Shown here one piece after another: positions 43,453 to 52,336 of a stretch of DNA of 64,000 nucleotides. The notes below the pieces were generated by a model that searched no databases, had not been told where the DNA came from, and saw only the letters and a list, made by a program, of their open reading frames with translations. Position numbers and translations under genes: made by a program. How positions within the stretch are numbered: the stretch's first letter is position 1; each line of letters opens with the position of its first letter. The stretch covers positions 159,697 through 223,696 of the forward strand of contig CALUTW010000002.1 of NCBI GenBank assembly GCA_944323805.1, given 5' to 3'. Origin of the DNA: an uncultured Bacteroidales bacterium (GTDB taxonomy: Bacteria > Bacteroidota > Bacteroidia > Bacteroidales > UBA932).

Positions 43453-44502
43453 TCATATGATAAGAAGAGCATCGCCATACGGTCCGAACCTGTAGTCTTC
43501 CTTCAGGGCGGTATCATAGGCCTTCATGACATTCTCGTATCCGCCGAACGCAGCCACCGACATGAGCATTGTCGAGCACGGGAGATGGAAATTGGATACT
43601 ATGGCATCCGGCACAGCGAACCGGTATGGAGGGAAAATGAATTTGTTGGTCCATCCGTCATATGCATTGACCTCGTCATTCGTGGTCACATATGTCTCAA
43701 GCCCGCGCATAACGGTAACCCCCACTGCCAGCACCTTGTGCCTCTCGCGCTTCGTCCTGTTTATCAGGTCCGCGGCATCCTCCGTGATTATCAGGCGCTC
43801 CGAGTCCATCTTATGCTTGGACAGGTCCTCGACATCCACAGACCTGAAATGTCCTATGCCCATATGGAGGGTAATGAATGCCTTATTGATATCCTTGAGG
43901 ATCATCCTGTTGAAAAGCTCACGGCTGAAATGCAGACCGGCCGCAGGAGCGGACACTGCGCCTTCATGAACAGCAAATATTGTCTGGAAATTTTCAGCGT
44001 CCTCCGGAGTCACATTCTCCTTTACCCATTTTGGGACCGGGGTCTCGCCCAGCCCGAACAGCGTATCCTTGAAATCCTCATAGCTCCCGTCATACAGGAA
44101 GCGGAGAGTCCTGCCCCTCGATGTAGTATTGTCTATCACTTCAGCCACCAGACTGCCGTCCTCGCCGAAATACAGCTTGTTGCCGATCCTTATCTTCCTG
44201 GCGGGGTCCACAATCACATCCCAGAGCCGCTGCTCGCGGTTGAGCTCCCTCAGAAGAAATACCTCTATATCCGCCCCCGTCTTTTCCTTCTTTCCATAAA
44301 GTCTTGCAGGAAAAACCTTTGTATCATTAAGGACAAATGTATCGCCTTTGCCGAAATAGTCGATTATATTCTTGAAGAGCTTATGGTCTATCTCGCCCGT
44401 CTTTCTGTCGAGAACCATCATCCTGCACTCATCTCTCCATCTCGGAGGTTCTGATGCGACCTTGCTTTTAGGCAGATTAAACTGGAATTGAGAAAGTTTC
44501 AT
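43453..44502 (-). CDS. queA: S-adenosylmethionine:tRNA ribosyltransferase-isomerase
   Basis: The 349-aa enzyme makes epoxyqueuosine from preQ1 in tRNA, using the ribosyl part of SAM. Family blocks: [23 protein letters not shown], the central [36 protein letters not shown], and the terminal [18 protein letters not shown]. Length is normal. A 15-bp hyphenated palindrome (44550-44564) lies upstream and a strong terminator downstream. Confidence 0.97.
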   Translation of the reverse strand: MKLSQFQFNLPKSKVASEPPRWRDECRMMVLDRKTGEIDHKLFKNIIDYFGKGDTFVLNDTKVFPARLYGKKEKTGADIEVFLLRELNREQRLWDVIVDPARKIRIGNKLYFGEDGSLVAEVIDNTTSRGRTLRFLYDGSYEDFKDTLFGLGETPVPKWVKENVTPEDAENFQTIFAVHEGAVSAPAAGLHFSRELFNRMILKDINKAFITLHMGIGHFRSVDVEDLSKHKMDSERLIITEDAADLINRTKRERHKVLAVGVTVMRGLETYVTTNDEVNAYDGWTNKFIFPPYRFAVPDAIVSNFHLPCSTMLMSVAAFGGYENVMKAYDTALKEDYRFGPYGDALLII

Positions 44503-44549
44503 GGTAAATAACCGTTCGTTTTTGCATGCAGTATATTATACGATTTTCA

Positions 44550-44564
44550 TGAAACTTTGTTTCA
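44550..44564. repeat. Perfect hyphenated palindrome upstream of queA
   Basis: TGAAAC-TTT-GTTTCA, a 6-bp perfect inverted repeat around 3 bp in the AT-rich gap between the NUDIX gene and queA (both minus strand). It could be a regulator site or a small hairpin; no U-run follows. Confidence 0.35.
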
Positions 44565-44611
44565 CTTCAAACGCAGTATTTTCAAAAAATTTTTCATTAT
44601 ATTTGAAATTT

Positions 44612-45226
44612 TCATATTATCATGGCCGATCTGAACACTTCCACGATTGACGGATAGGTATTCAACAGAAAAGGCGTAAGGCTTGATTTCGCGACCCAGG
44701 CAGCCTTTGAGATATCCTCCTCCTTCTGCGGCGTGAGGTCCAGAGGATTGTCATACAGCATGTCGAACCACCATGTATGCTTCAGATGCCACAGCCCGTT
44801 ACGCCTGTAGCAATGGTCTGTGATGCATATAAGGTCCTTGAGAATGAGACTGTCTACCCCTGTCTCCTCCTGCACTTCGCGCAGGGCTGTGACCTTTATG
44901 TCCTCCCCCTCCTCCTGATGGCCCTTGGGCAGGTCCCACAGCCCGTTCCTGTTAATGAGCAGATAATCCCCGCGCCTGTTGGAGACCAGCCCGCCACCGG
45001 CATTTACCTCGACGAATTCCCTGCAGATCTCCCTGTAGGTGCTCTCCTCGTCATCTACAGGTATGTATATCCTGTGGAGGGAGGCGGAACTCTCGAACAT
45101 GTCGATAAGTTCATGCACCGACTCCCTGCCAGCAAGCCTGAACTCGACGGCATTGGCATCGGCCAATGTCTCGCCGTCAGGAGGACAGATGATTATGCAT
45201 CGCTTTTCAAGATATATCTTGTGCAT
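44612..45226 (-). CDS. NUDIX hydrolase
   Basis: The 204-aa protein contains a complete NUDIX box in residues 102-124 (GHQEEGEDIKVTALREVQEE-TG), preceded by a family-typical LWDLPKG. About 80 N-terminal residues form a separate region found in some Bacteroidota NUDIX proteins. It cleaves a nucleoside diphosphate linked to another group; the substrate is unknown. ATG 45226 is set by the promoter at 45267. It is divergent from pyrE. Confidence 0.88.
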   Translation of the reverse strand: MHKIYLEKRCIIICPPDGETLADANAVEFRLAGRESVHELIDMFESSASLHRIYIPVDDEESTYREICREFVEVNAGGGLVSNRRGDYLLINRNGLWDLPKGHQEEGEDIKVTALREVQEETGVDSLILKDLICITDHCYRRNGLWHLKHTWWFDMLYDNPLDLTPQKEEDISKAAWVAKSSLTPFLLNTYPSIVEVFRSAMII

Positions 45227-45243
45227 TTCGCAGTTAATTTTAC

Positions 45244-45251
45244 TATCTTTG
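45244..45251 (+). promoter_or_regulatory. Candidate -7 box of the pyrE operon
   Basis: TATCTTTG, an exact TAnnTTTG on the plus strand, with TTG 22 bp upstream (45219-45221). It implies a leader of about 115 nt to ATG 45375 and would overlap the NUDIX promoter face to face. Confidence 0.45.
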
Positions 45252-45266
45252 CAAGATTGAACCGCG

Positions 45267-45298
45267 CAAATATACTCAACAGCCGGATGCATAGCAAA
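45267..45298 (-). promoter_or_regulatory. Promoter of the NUDIX gene (TTTG-N20-TATATTTG)
   Basis: The minus strand has TTTG (45295-45298), exactly 20 bp, then TATATTTG (45267-45274). The -33 element is embedded in AAATACATTTGCTATGC, shared with the aguA and ridA promoters. Confidence 0.75.
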
Positions 45299-45374
45299 TG
45301 TATTTCGCATGCATGGCGCGACAGTACGGATGATGCGGGCAATGGAACGAATTTATCAGGATAAAATCAACAGT

Positions 45375-46013
45375 ATGGAATCTATCGACAGAAAAGTAGC
45401 CAAGTCACTGCTGGACATCAAGGCCGTAATGCTGCGGCCGGACGAACCTTTCAAATGGGCCTCAGGCTGGCTGTCCCCGATCTACTGCGACAACAGGAGA
45501 ATCCTTTCATATCCCGAACTCAGGGAGAACGTCTGCAGATGGATGGCAGACATAATAACGAAGAAATACCCGGATGTGGAGGTAATTGCAGGAGTCGCAA
45601 CCGGTGCAATCGCACACGGGATGCTCATAGCGCACATCCTCGGGAAGCCGTTCATCTATGTCAGGCCAAAGCCAAAGGACCACGGCACGGGCTCGCAGAT
45701 AGAAGGCTCCGTCGCGAAAGGGGCGAAGACGGTAGTGGTAGAGGACCTCATCTCGACGGGCAGCAGCAGCCTCTCAGCAGTACAGGCTCTCATCAAGGCC
45801 GGAGTGAACGTCCTCGGCATGACAGCCATATTCTCATATAATTTCAATCAGGCAAGAAGGGCATTTGAACTGGCTGATGTCGAGCTCCAGACGCTGACCA
45901 ACTACGATACCCTCATCGAGGTCGCACACGAGACCGGATACATAAAGGACTCGGACATAGCGGTCCTCAAGGAATGGAGATTCTCCCCTTCCACCTGGGG
46001 ACAAACCGAATAG
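45375..46013 (+). CDS. pyrE: Orotate phosphoribosyltransferase
   Basis: The 212-aa enzyme (from ATG 45375) joins orotate to PRPP in pyrimidine synthesis. The PRPP-binding motif is VVVEDLISTGSSS; other family segments are FKWASGWLSPIYCDNR and VIAGVATGAIAHG with RPKPKDHGTGSQIEG. Upstream in-frame codons to 45309 add unconserved residues. First gene of a plus-strand run; the SRPBCC gene starts 2 bp after its stop. Confidence 0.96.
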   Translation: MESIDRKVAKSLLDIKAVMLRPDEPFKWASGWLSPIYCDNRRILSYPELRENVCRWMADIITKKYPDVEVIAGVATGAIAHGMLIAHILGKPFIYVRPKPKDHGTGSQIEGSVAKGAKTVVVEDLISTGSSSLSAVQALIKAGVNVLGMTAIFSYNFNQARRAFELADVELQTLTNYDTLIEVAHETGYIKDSDIAVLKEWRFSPSTWGQTE

Positions 46014-46015
46014 TC

Positions 46016-46489
46016 ATGGCAACGGTCATCAAGAGCAAGCATGCCATAGTATCCAAGGCGCCGTATATGCTGTATATGGCGTTTGTCGACATGCGCAATT
46101 TCGTGCAGCTCCTGCCGGAAGACAAGAAAAAGGACATATCGGCAGACTACGATTCGATAAAGGCGACAGTACAGGGATTCAATGTCGGAATCAGGATAAC
46201 GGACAGGATACCCTATTCAAGGATTGACTTCAAGGACGACGGGGCACCTTTCTCCTTTACGATATCGATGCATTTCGACGCTGCCGGCGGAGACCCGGAC
46301 AAGACGGACTTCCACATCGAGCTTTCAGCCGAGCTCAACATGGTCATGAAAATGATGCTCGGGTCCAAGCTCCAGGATGCACTCGACAAGATAGCAGACT
46401 CGCTGGCTGCCGTATCCGAAGGCAGGATACCCGACGGGGTCGACCCGGATATCCTCAGAAAAGCCGCTGAGACCGGACAATTCAACTGA
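46016..46489 (+). CDS. SRPBCC-fold protein, function unknown
   Basis: The 157-aa protein has the predicted helix-grip layout: an amphipathic start (SKHAIVSKAPYMLYMAFVDMRNF), beta-strand-rich middle (GFNVGIRITDRIPYSRIDFKD) and a long C-terminal helix (LNMVMKMMLGSKLQDALDKIADSL). SRPBCC proteins bind hydrophobic ligands; none is identifiable here. It is tightly coupled to pyrE and followed 14 bp later by the rRNA methyltransferase gene. Confidence 0.7.
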   Translation: MATVIKSKHAIVSKAPYMLYMAFVDMRNFVQLLPEDKKKDISADYDSIKATVQGFNVGIRITDRIPYSRIDFKDDGAPFSFTISMHFDAAGGDPDKTDFHIELSAELNMVMKMMLGSKLQDALDKIADSLAAVSEGRIPDGVDPDILRKAAETGQFN

Positions 46490-46503
46490 ATCGCCATACA
46501 ACG

Positions 46504-47904
46504 ATGACATTCGACAGGGAATTCAGGAAATATCTTGAAGAAGCGATCGGCACGGAAAACGCCCGCATCGCTTTTTCTGCTTTTGAGCAGACTCCGGCCG
46601 TATCCGTGAGGCTCAACCCGTCAAAGCCCGGGGCTGAGTTCGGATGCGGGCAGGACAGGATTCCCTGGTGCGGATACGGGCTGATGCTGGACACCAGGCC
46701 GCAGTTTACCCTTGACCCGTGCCTTCATGCAGGGGCCTACTATGTCCAGGACTCTTCCTCGATGTTTACAGGGCATGTGTTCAGACATATCCTGAGGTCG
46801 CATACCGGCATCCGGGAGAAAAACATCAGGGTCCTCGACCTGTGTGCGGCACCGGGAGGCAAGACGACAGACATGGCGGCATCGCTGAGGGATATCTGCG
46901 GGGACAGGTTCCTCCTCGTATCCAACGAGGTCATCAGACAGCGGGCCGGGATTCTCGCGGACAATGTGTCGGCATGGGGAGACCCCAATGTCATGGTCAC
47001 ATCCTCAGACCCCGAACGGATAGGCCGCCTCAAGGGCATGTTTGACATAATAGTTGCGGATGTGCCATGTTCGGGGGAAGGCATGTTCAGGAAAGACCCC
47101 GAAGCAATAAGGCAATGGTCCCCGGACACCGTATCCCTGTGCCAGGCAAGGCAACGGCGCATCATAGCTGACATATGGGACGCCCTTGCGGACGGAGGCA
47201 TCCTCATCTACTCCACATGCACATTCAACAGATACGAGAACGACCTGAATGTCGGATGGATATGCAGTGAACTCGGGGCATCGCCCGTGTCCGGCGGGGA
47301 TGCAGCGCCCGGGGACATGCCGGGAGTACTTAAGACGGAATACGGCTTCCTGCTTGTACCAGGACTTGTCAGAGGCGAGGGACAGTACTGCAGTGCAGTG
47401 AAAAAGGACGGCCATGACCCGGAAGGGGCGGACAGGAAGCAGACAAGAAGAAAGGATACCGTCAGGACTGGGAAAGGGACATCCGCAACCGGAGTCGTAT
47501 CCGGGATGTTTGACAGGGAAATGCGCATATCGGAACGGGCCGGGGAAATCATCGCTGTCCCCGAGACAATCGCAGACGATGCCGGCGAGATCGCGGCAGG
47601 CATAACCGTGATGTCATCAGGATGTGCCGCAGGAAGCATGAAAGGCAGGGATTTCATCCCCTCCCAGGACCTGGCATTGTCAGCCGCACTGTCTGGAGAC
47701 GCATTCCCGGAAACAAGCCTGGACGAAGCCACTGCCCTTGCATACCTGCACCGCGACCAGATCAATCCGGCATGTCCGTGCAGGGGATTCATAAGAGTCA
47801 CGTATAAAGGTCTCGGACTCGGTTTCATAAAGAATATCGGGAACAGGTGCAACAACATGTACCCTATGTCCAGGAGAATCCGGATGGACATCCCGAAACA
47901 ATAA
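46504..47904 (+). CDS. RsmF-like rRNA m5C methyltransferase
   Basis: The 466-aa RsmB/RsmF-type enzyme methylates a cytosine in 16S rRNA. Visible: RLNP near the start, the SAM loop LDLCAAPGGKT, the catalytic cysteine pair in DVPCSGEGMFRKDP (near residue 188) and STCTFNRYEN (near 238). A C-terminal PUA-like part ends with RGFIRVTYKGLGLGFIKNIGNRCNNMYP. Between the domains is a low-complexity charged insert (near 300-330: DRKQTRRKDTVRTGKG). Part of the pyrE run. Confidence 0.9.
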   Translation: MTFDREFRKYLEEAIGTENARIAFSAFEQTPAVSVRLNPSKPGAEFGCGQDRIPWCGYGLMLDTRPQFTLDPCLHAGAYYVQDSSSMFTGHVFRHILRSHTGIREKNIRVLDLCAAPGGKTTDMAASLRDICGDRFLLVSNEVIRQRAGILADNVSAWGDPNVMVTSSDPERIGRLKGMFDIIVADVPCSGEGMFRKDPEAIRQWSPDTVSLCQARQRRIIADIWDALADGGILIYSTCTFNRYENDLNVGWICSELGASPVSGGDAAPGDMPGVLKTEYGFLLVPGLVRGEGQYCSAVKKDGHDPEGADRKQTRRKDTVRTGKGTSATGVVSGMFDREMRISERAGEIIAVPETIADDAGEIAAGITVMSSGCAAGSMKGRDFIPSQDLALSAALSGDAFPETSLDEATALAYLHRDQINPACPCRGFIRVTYKGLGLGFIKNIGNRCNNMYPMSRRIRMDIPKQ

Positions 47905-47919
47905 TTTCAGACTGAAACA

Positions 47920-48690
47920 ATGACAGAATTCATCGATACGCATACGCATCTTTATGACGAGGCTTTCTCCGGAGAAAGCGATGCGGCCATAGCCAGGGCT
48001 GAAGAAGCCGGTGTGACACGGATGGTGTTTCCCGACATAGACAGCAAGACAAGGGAGGAAATGTTCGCCGTGGCGGACAGACATCCGGGGACCGTATTCC
48101 CGTGCCTCGGACTGCACCCCACCTCCATAGACAGCAACTGGAGGGAAGAATACGGGAAGATGCTCGAATGGGCGGACAGGAAGGTATATGCAATCGGCGA
48201 AATAGGGATGGACTGCTACTGGTCGCGGGAATTCGTGGAAGAGCAGAAGGAGGCCCTGAAAGCCCAGCTGAGGCTTGCACACGAAAAGGGACTTCCCGTA
48301 ATCATCCACTCAAGGGAAGCCACGGGTCCTATAATCGACATAATAGAGGAATGCAGGCATCTCGACCTGCGCGGAGTATTCCATGCTTTCAGCGGAAGCG
48401 CAGAGACTTTCCGCAGACTCTCCAGGTGCGGGGAATGGTATATCGGCATCGGAGGGGTCATAACATACAGGAAGGCATCCATTGCGGAGACAGTGAAGGA
48501 AATCCCTCTGGAAAGGATTGTGCTTGAAACGGATTCCCCGTATCTGACCCCTGTACCGAAACGCGGCTCGAGAAACGAAAGCAGCTACATACCATACATC
48601 GCCGGAAAGCTTGCCGCGCAGAAAGGGCTCGGCATAGAGGAGACAGCATCAGTCACGACAGCAAACGCAAAGGCATTATTCGGAATTTAG
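47920..48690 (+). CDS. tatD: TatD-family deoxyribonuclease
   Basis: The 256-aa metal-dependent hydrolase has FIDTHTHLYDEAF at the start (metal histidines), GEIGMDCYW, VIIHSREATG, GVFHAFSGSAE and the closing LETDSPYLTPVPKRGSRNE. TatD enzymes act as 3'-exonucleases on DNA and are linked to oxidative damage repair. Length is normal. It lies 15 bp after rsmF and 2 bp before ansA. Confidence 0.95.
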   Translation: MTEFIDTHTHLYDEAFSGESDAAIARAEEAGVTRMVFPDIDSKTREEMFAVADRHPGTVFPCLGLHPTSIDSNWREEYGKMLEWADRKVYAIGEIGMDCYWSREFVEEQKEALKAQLRLAHEKGLPVIIHSREATGPIIDIIEECRHLDLRGVFHAFSGSAETFRRLSRCGEWYIGIGGVITYRKASIAETVKEIPLERIVLETDSPYLTPVPKRGSRNESSYIPYIAGKLAAQKGLGIEETASVTTANAKALFGI

Positions 48691-48692
48691 AC

Positions 48693-49763
48693 ATGGCAGC
48701 AATGAGACCGGAATATACAATACAGCCAAAAGCCAGGGCATCCCTGCTCCTGATATACACAGGAGGGACGATAGGGATGAAGCAGGACCCGACAGACATG
48801 ACCCTGAAGCCATTCAACTTCAACCAGATACTCGAGGAGGTCCCGGAACTGGCCAAATTCGCATACAGGATAGATTCGTACACTTTCGACCCGATAATCG
48901 ACTCCTCGGACATAGAGCCGGCATCGTGGCAGGAACTGGCATCGCTCATATATGAGAGATATGACGACTATGACGGGTTCATAGTACTCCACGGCACGGA
49001 TACGATGTCATATTCGGCCTCCGCCCTCAGCTTCATGCTCGAAGGCCTGACCAAGCCTGTGATTTTCACGGGAAGCCAGCTGCCGATAGGCGTGCCGAGG
49101 ACTGACGGGAAGGAAAATCTGATATCTGCCGTCGAGATCGCCGCAGCCAAGGACAGCAACGGGCATGCAAGGGTCCCGGAAGTATGCATATGCTTCGACA
49201 ACATGCTCATGAGAGGCAACCGCACCACAAAGGTAAATGCGGACAACTTCAGGGCTTTCCGTTCAGAGAACCTGCCTCCCCTCGCGGAAGCCGGCATATA
49301 TATCAGGTACAATGACTCCGTCATCCGCAAGCCCGCAGACTGGACCCGCAGACCTGCCCTTCACATGAATCTCGACACAAGGGTATCGATACTGAAGATA
49401 CATCCGGGAATTACCCCGGGCGTAGTGGAAAACATCCTATGCGGGAAAGAGACAAGGGCTGTCATCATAGAGACATACGGCTCCGGCAACGCCCCGTCGA
49501 AGAAATGGTTCCTCGACATGATACGCAAGGCGGCAGGAATGGGCAAGATCCTCCTGAATGTGACCCAGTGCCTTGCAGGCTCCGTCAACATGACGATATA
49601 TGCCAACGGGAAAGCCCTCGAGGAGGCAGGGGTCGCAAGCGGATACGACAGCACGACGGAAAGCGCACTTGCAAAACTTTTTTATCTCATGGGCGAGACT
49701 CCCGACAACTCCATGGTCATGAAAATGCTGGACATGGACCTGCGCGGAGAAATATCAAGATAA
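48693..49763 (+). CDS. ansA: Type I (cytoplasmic) L-asparaginase
   Basis: The 356-aa enzyme hydrolyses asparagine to aspartate and ammonia. Both catalytic threonine motifs are present: IYTGGTIGMK near the start and VLHGTDTMSYSASALS near residues 100-115. It also has FTGSQLPIGVPRTDGKEN and the C-terminal GSGNAPS block. No signal peptide, consistent with the cytoplasmic class. ATG 48693 is 2 bp after tatD; the Met at codon 4 is an alternative. Last gene of the pyrE run. Confidence 0.94.
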   Translation: MAAMRPEYTIQPKARASLLLIYTGGTIGMKQDPTDMTLKPFNFNQILEEVPELAKFAYRIDSYTFDPIIDSSDIEPASWQELASLIYERYDDYDGFIVLHGTDTMSYSASALSFMLEGLTKPVIFTGSQLPIGVPRTDGKENLISAVEIAAAKDSNGHARVPEVCICFDNMLMRGNRTTKVNADNFRAFRSENLPPLAEAGIYIRYNDSVIRKPADWTRRPALHMNLDTRVSILKIHPGITPGVVENILCGKETRAVIIETYGSGNAPSKKWFLDMIRKAAGMGKILLNVTQCLAGSVNMTIYANGKALEEAGVASGYDSTTESALAKLFYLMGETPDNSMVMKMLDMDLRGEISR

Positions 49764-49768
49764 AATTA

Positions 49769-49798
49769 TTGCCAAATGAAAATTAATTGCTAAATTGC
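49769..49798 (+). promoter_or_regulatory. Candidate promoter of the exbB operon
   Basis: TTG (49769-49771), 19 bp, then TAAATTGC (49791-49798), a poor match to TAnnTTTG. The leader would be about 90 nt, AT-rich. Weak evidence, although the genes look strongly expressed. Confidence 0.3.
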
Positions 49799-49889
49799 AC
49801 CGGTTTTTAGGATGAAAAACAACGGGAACAGAGTTCTTTGATGAATATAACGATTTAATACATTATTAATTAAACACACAAAAACAATT

Positions 49890-50693
49890 ATGAAAAAAAT
49901 TTTCATGTTTTTGGCAGTCATTGGCGTAATGGCCTTTACTGCACAATATGCAGCAGCTCAGGATCAGGCTGTTGCAGAAGACACTACCGCTACTGAGGCA
50001 GCAGCTCCGGCAGAGGCGGCTTCACTCTCGGATCTCGTGGCAGCAGCATCCCAGGATGTTCCTCTCCACCAGCAGCTCAAGACCCAGTTCATCGCCGGTG
50101 GTCCAGGCTTCATGTCCCTGATCATCCTGTGTCTTATCCTCGGTCTGGCAGTCTGCATCGAGAGAATCATCTACCTCAGCCTTTCAAAGACCAACACAAA
50201 GAAGCTCCTTGCCAAGATTGAGGAAGCTCTCAACAACGGTGGTCCTGAGGCTGCAAAGGAAGTATGCCGCAATACACGCGGTCCTATCGCAAGCATCTTC
50301 TATCAGGGATTCCTCCGCATGGACCAGGGCGTTGAAGTAGTTGAAAAGACTATCGTGTCATACGGTTCAGTACAGATGAGCCTCATGGAGAACGGACTTT
50401 CATGGATCGGACTCTTCATCTCTGTAGGACCTTCACTCGGATTCCTTGGAACAGTCGTTGGTATGGTGCAGGCATTCGATGCCATCCAGGTTGCCGGAGA
50501 CATTTCTCCTAACGTTGTGGCCGGTGGTATGAAAGTGGCCTTGATCACGACTGTCGGTGGTCTTATCGTGGCTATCATCCTCCAGATTTTCTATAACTAC
50601 ATCGTGTCAAGGATTGACGCTATCTCCATCGAGATGGAAGATACTTCAATCACACTTGTAGATATGCTGGCAAAATATCAGGAGAAAAAATAA
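49890..50693 (+). CDS. exbB: MotA/TolQ/ExbB proton-channel protein
   Basis: The 267-aa protein has a signal-peptide-like start (MKKIFMFLAVIGVMAFTAQYAAAQ), an Ala/Glu-rich spacer, and the three-helix ExbB core: GFMSLIILCLILGLAVCIER, ISVGPSLGFLGTVVGMVQAF and MKVALITTVGGLIVAIILQIFYN. With ExbD it forms the inner-membrane motor that energises TonB. The N-terminal extension occurs in many Bacteroidota ExbB proteins. Arginine codons are largely CGC/CGT, unlike the AGG-rich genes around, pointing to high expression. Confidence 0.92.
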   Translation: MKKIFMFLAVIGVMAFTAQYAAAQDQAVAEDTTATEAAAPAEAASLSDLVAAASQDVPLHQQLKTQFIAGGPGFMSLIILCLILGLAVCIERIIYLSLSKTNTKKLLAKIEEALNNGGPEAAKEVCRNTRGPIASIFYQGFLRMDQGVEVVEKTIVSYGSVQMSLMENGLSWIGLFISVGPSLGFLGTVVGMVQAFDAIQVAGDISPNVVAGGMKVALITTVGGLIVAIILQIFYNYIVSRIDAISIEMEDTSITLVDMLAKYQEKK

Positions 50694-50705
50694 TCACAGG
50701 AAATA

Positions 50706-51134
50706 ATGAAATACTCTAAAATAGTAAAAATAGTACTTCTGGTCCTGATGGTGATCAGCGTGGCTATCGGAGTATGGGGCTTCGTTGCAGACTTCAATGA
50801 TGCGTCTGTCAACGGTCTGCTCAGATGGGCTTACGTCATGGTCGTCCTGGGTATCGGCATCGCTGTCATCCTGGGTCTGGCAATCGCCGTCATCAACAAC
50901 CCGAAGAGCCTCATCAAGATGTTAATCTTCCTTGTAGGCTGTGCAGTAATCGTCGGGGTCGCATATTTCCTTGCCAGCGGAGACCCGCTTGTAGGCTATA
51001 TCGGCGCCCAGCCTTCTGAAGGCACACTTAAGATGACCGACACCATTCTGAACCTTGCATACATCACTTGCGGTGCTGCCATCCTTGCAATCATCGCAGG
51101 AGCATGTCTCGAAGCGTGTCGTAACAGGAAATAA
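50706..51134 (+). CDS. Conserved membrane protein of the ExbB/ExbD operon
   Basis: The 142-aa protein has four predicted membrane helices (IVLLVLMVISVAIGVWGFVA; WAYVMVVLGIGIAVILGLAIAV; LIKMLIFLVGCAVIVGVAYF; ILNLAYITCGAAILAIIAG). No known motif. It sits 12 bp after exbB and 12 bp before the first exbD, a position it appears to share in other Bacteroidota (from memory), so it may be an accessory subunit of the motor. Function unproven. Confidence 0.75.
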   Translation: MKYSKIVKIVLLVLMVISVAIGVWGFVADFNDASVNGLLRWAYVMVVLGIGIAVILGLAIAVINNPKSLIKMLIFLVGCAVIVGVAYFLASGDPLVGYIGAQPSEGTLKMTDTILNLAYITCGAAILAIIAGACLEACRNRK

Positions 51135-51146
51135 CAAGGTATCAAT

Positions 51147-51722
51147 ATGGCAAAGAAATTACCAGAGATCAATTCAAGTTCAACGGCAGACATCGCGTTC
51201 CTGTTGCTGTCATTCTTCCTTATGACATCCAACATGGCACAGGATGCCGGATTGCAGCGCCGTCTGCCTCCGATGCCGGATGAAAACCAGAAAGTCCAGA
51301 ACCAGAAGGTCAATCGCCGTAACATTATCACGGTAAAGATCAATTCTGCGGACAGACTTATGGCTGGGAATGAGCCTATTGATGTAAGCATGCTGAAATA
51401 CAAGATCAAAGAGTTCCTTGTCAACGCCAACAATGATCCGAAGCTCCCCGAAAAGGAGATGAAGAACATCGAGGGATATGGCCAGTACCCAGTGTCCAAG
51501 GGAGTCATTTCACTCCAGAACGACCGTGGTACCAGCTATCAGGCCTACATTGCCGCACAGAATGAAATCGTAAAGGCCATCAACGAGCTGCGCGATGACT
51601 TCTCAAAGGCAAACTACGGCAAGCCATACCTCAACCTTGACGAGGACCAGCAGAAGATTGTAAGAGAGGCTATTCCGCAGAACATTTCTGAGGCCGAGCC
51701 TAAGGATGTAAGCAAAAACTAA
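51147..51722 (+). CDS. exbD: ExbD/TolR-family protein 1
   Basis: The 191-aa protein starts with the ExbD pattern: cytoplasmic INSSSTADIAFLLLSFFLMTS, with the membrane aspartate (TADIAFLL) that carries protons, followed by a periplasmic domain longer than in E. coli ExbD (about 150 residues). In-helix Asp and the following LPP segment (RRLPPMPDENQ) are typical. First of two ExbD paralogues here. Confidence 0.9.
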   Translation: MAKKLPEINSSSTADIAFLLLSFFLMTSNMAQDAGLQRRLPPMPDENQKVQNQKVNRRNIITVKINSADRLMAGNEPIDVSMLKYKIKEFLVNANNDPKLPEKEMKNIEGYGQYPVSKGVISLQNDRGTSYQAYIAAQNEIVKAINELRDDFSKANYGKPYLNLDEDQQKIVREAIPQNISEAEPKDVSKN

Positions 51723-51728
51723 AGGAGG
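51721..51728 (+). promoter_or_regulatory. Strong Shine-Dalgarno of the second exbD gene
   Basis: AAAGGAGG lies 8 bp before ATG 51737 and overlaps the stop of the first exbD. Such perfect complementarity to 16S rRNA is unusual among the starts in this window and decides ATG 51737 over TTG 51731. Confidence 0.6.
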
Positions 51729-51736
51729 GATTGGAA

Positions 51737-52207
51737 ATGGCAAAATTCGGAAGAAGCGGAAAAAAGGATGTACCTGGATTAACTACGGCATCCATGTCGG
51801 ATATAGTCTTCATGCTCTTGTTTTTCTTCATGGTGACTACAACCTTGCGCGAGACGGAGAACAAAGTCATGGTTCAGCTTCCGGAAGCATCGGAATCTGC
51901 CAAGCTTGAGAGAAAAGACCTTGCAGCATACATCAGCGTAGGTCCTCCTATCCAGCGCCTTCAGGCTCAGTACGGAAATGATGCCCGTATACAGCTCAAC
52001 GACTCATTCAGGAGTGTCGATGACATCAGAGACTTCATCGCGACTGAAAGGGAATCCAAGAGCGAGGCGGACAGACAGTTTATGACAGTTTCAATCAAAG
52101 CCGATGAAAACGTGAGAATGGGTATCATCACGGATATCAAACAGGAGCTGAGAAGATGCTCCGCCCTTAAGATCATGTATGCGGCGAGAAAACCTGCAGC
52201 AGACTGA
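51737..52207 (+). CDS. exbD: ExbD/TolR-family protein 2
   Basis: The 156-aa protein begins with a Gly/Lys-rich cytoplasmic segment, then the ExbD helix with membrane aspartate (TTASMSDIVFMLLFFFMVTTT) and the LP motif (KVMVQLPEASES). A compact periplasmic domain ends in MGIITDIKQELRRCSALKIMYAARK. Two ExbD paralogues with one ExbB is a common Bacteroidota arrangement. Last gene of the operon, followed by a strong terminator. Confidence 0.9.
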   Translation: MAKFGRSGKKDVPGLTTASMSDIVFMLLFFFMVTTTLRETENKVMVQLPEASESAKLERKDLAAYISVGPPIQRLQAQYGNDARIQLNDSFRSVDDIRDFIATERESKSEADRQFMTVSIKADENVRMGIITDIKQELRRCSALKIMYAARKPAAD

Positions 52208-52225
52208 CAAAGCATCAGCTATATT

Positions 52226-52257
52226 AAAAAAGCAGCCCGTAAGGGTTGCTTTTTTTT
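52226..52257 (+). terminator. Rho-independent terminator of the exbB operon
   Basis: AAAAAAGCAGCCC, loop GTAA, then GGGTTGCTTTTTTTT: a stem of about 13 bp with one G-T pair and a tetraloop, followed by eight T residues. Confidence 0.9.
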
Positions 52258-52301
52258 GTGTTTTTATATCAATGAAATGAGCATGATAACAGAAAAAAGC
52301 G

Positions 52302-52309
52302 TAATTTTG
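52302..52309 (+). promoter_or_regulatory. -7 box of the alkaline phosphatase gene
   Basis: TAATTTTG, an exact TAnnTTTG, 27 bp before ATG 52337, just after the exbB operon terminator. It rules out the in-frame start at 52256. Confidence 0.6.
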
Positions 52310-52336
52310 CAGGCTGGTAACAAGTATATAATCCAT

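Noticed and set aside
43078..44454. Plus-strand reading frame of 458 codons opposite dprA/queA
   Set aside because: It spans the queA terminator and two well-identified minus-strand genes, and its translation has no recognisable motif.
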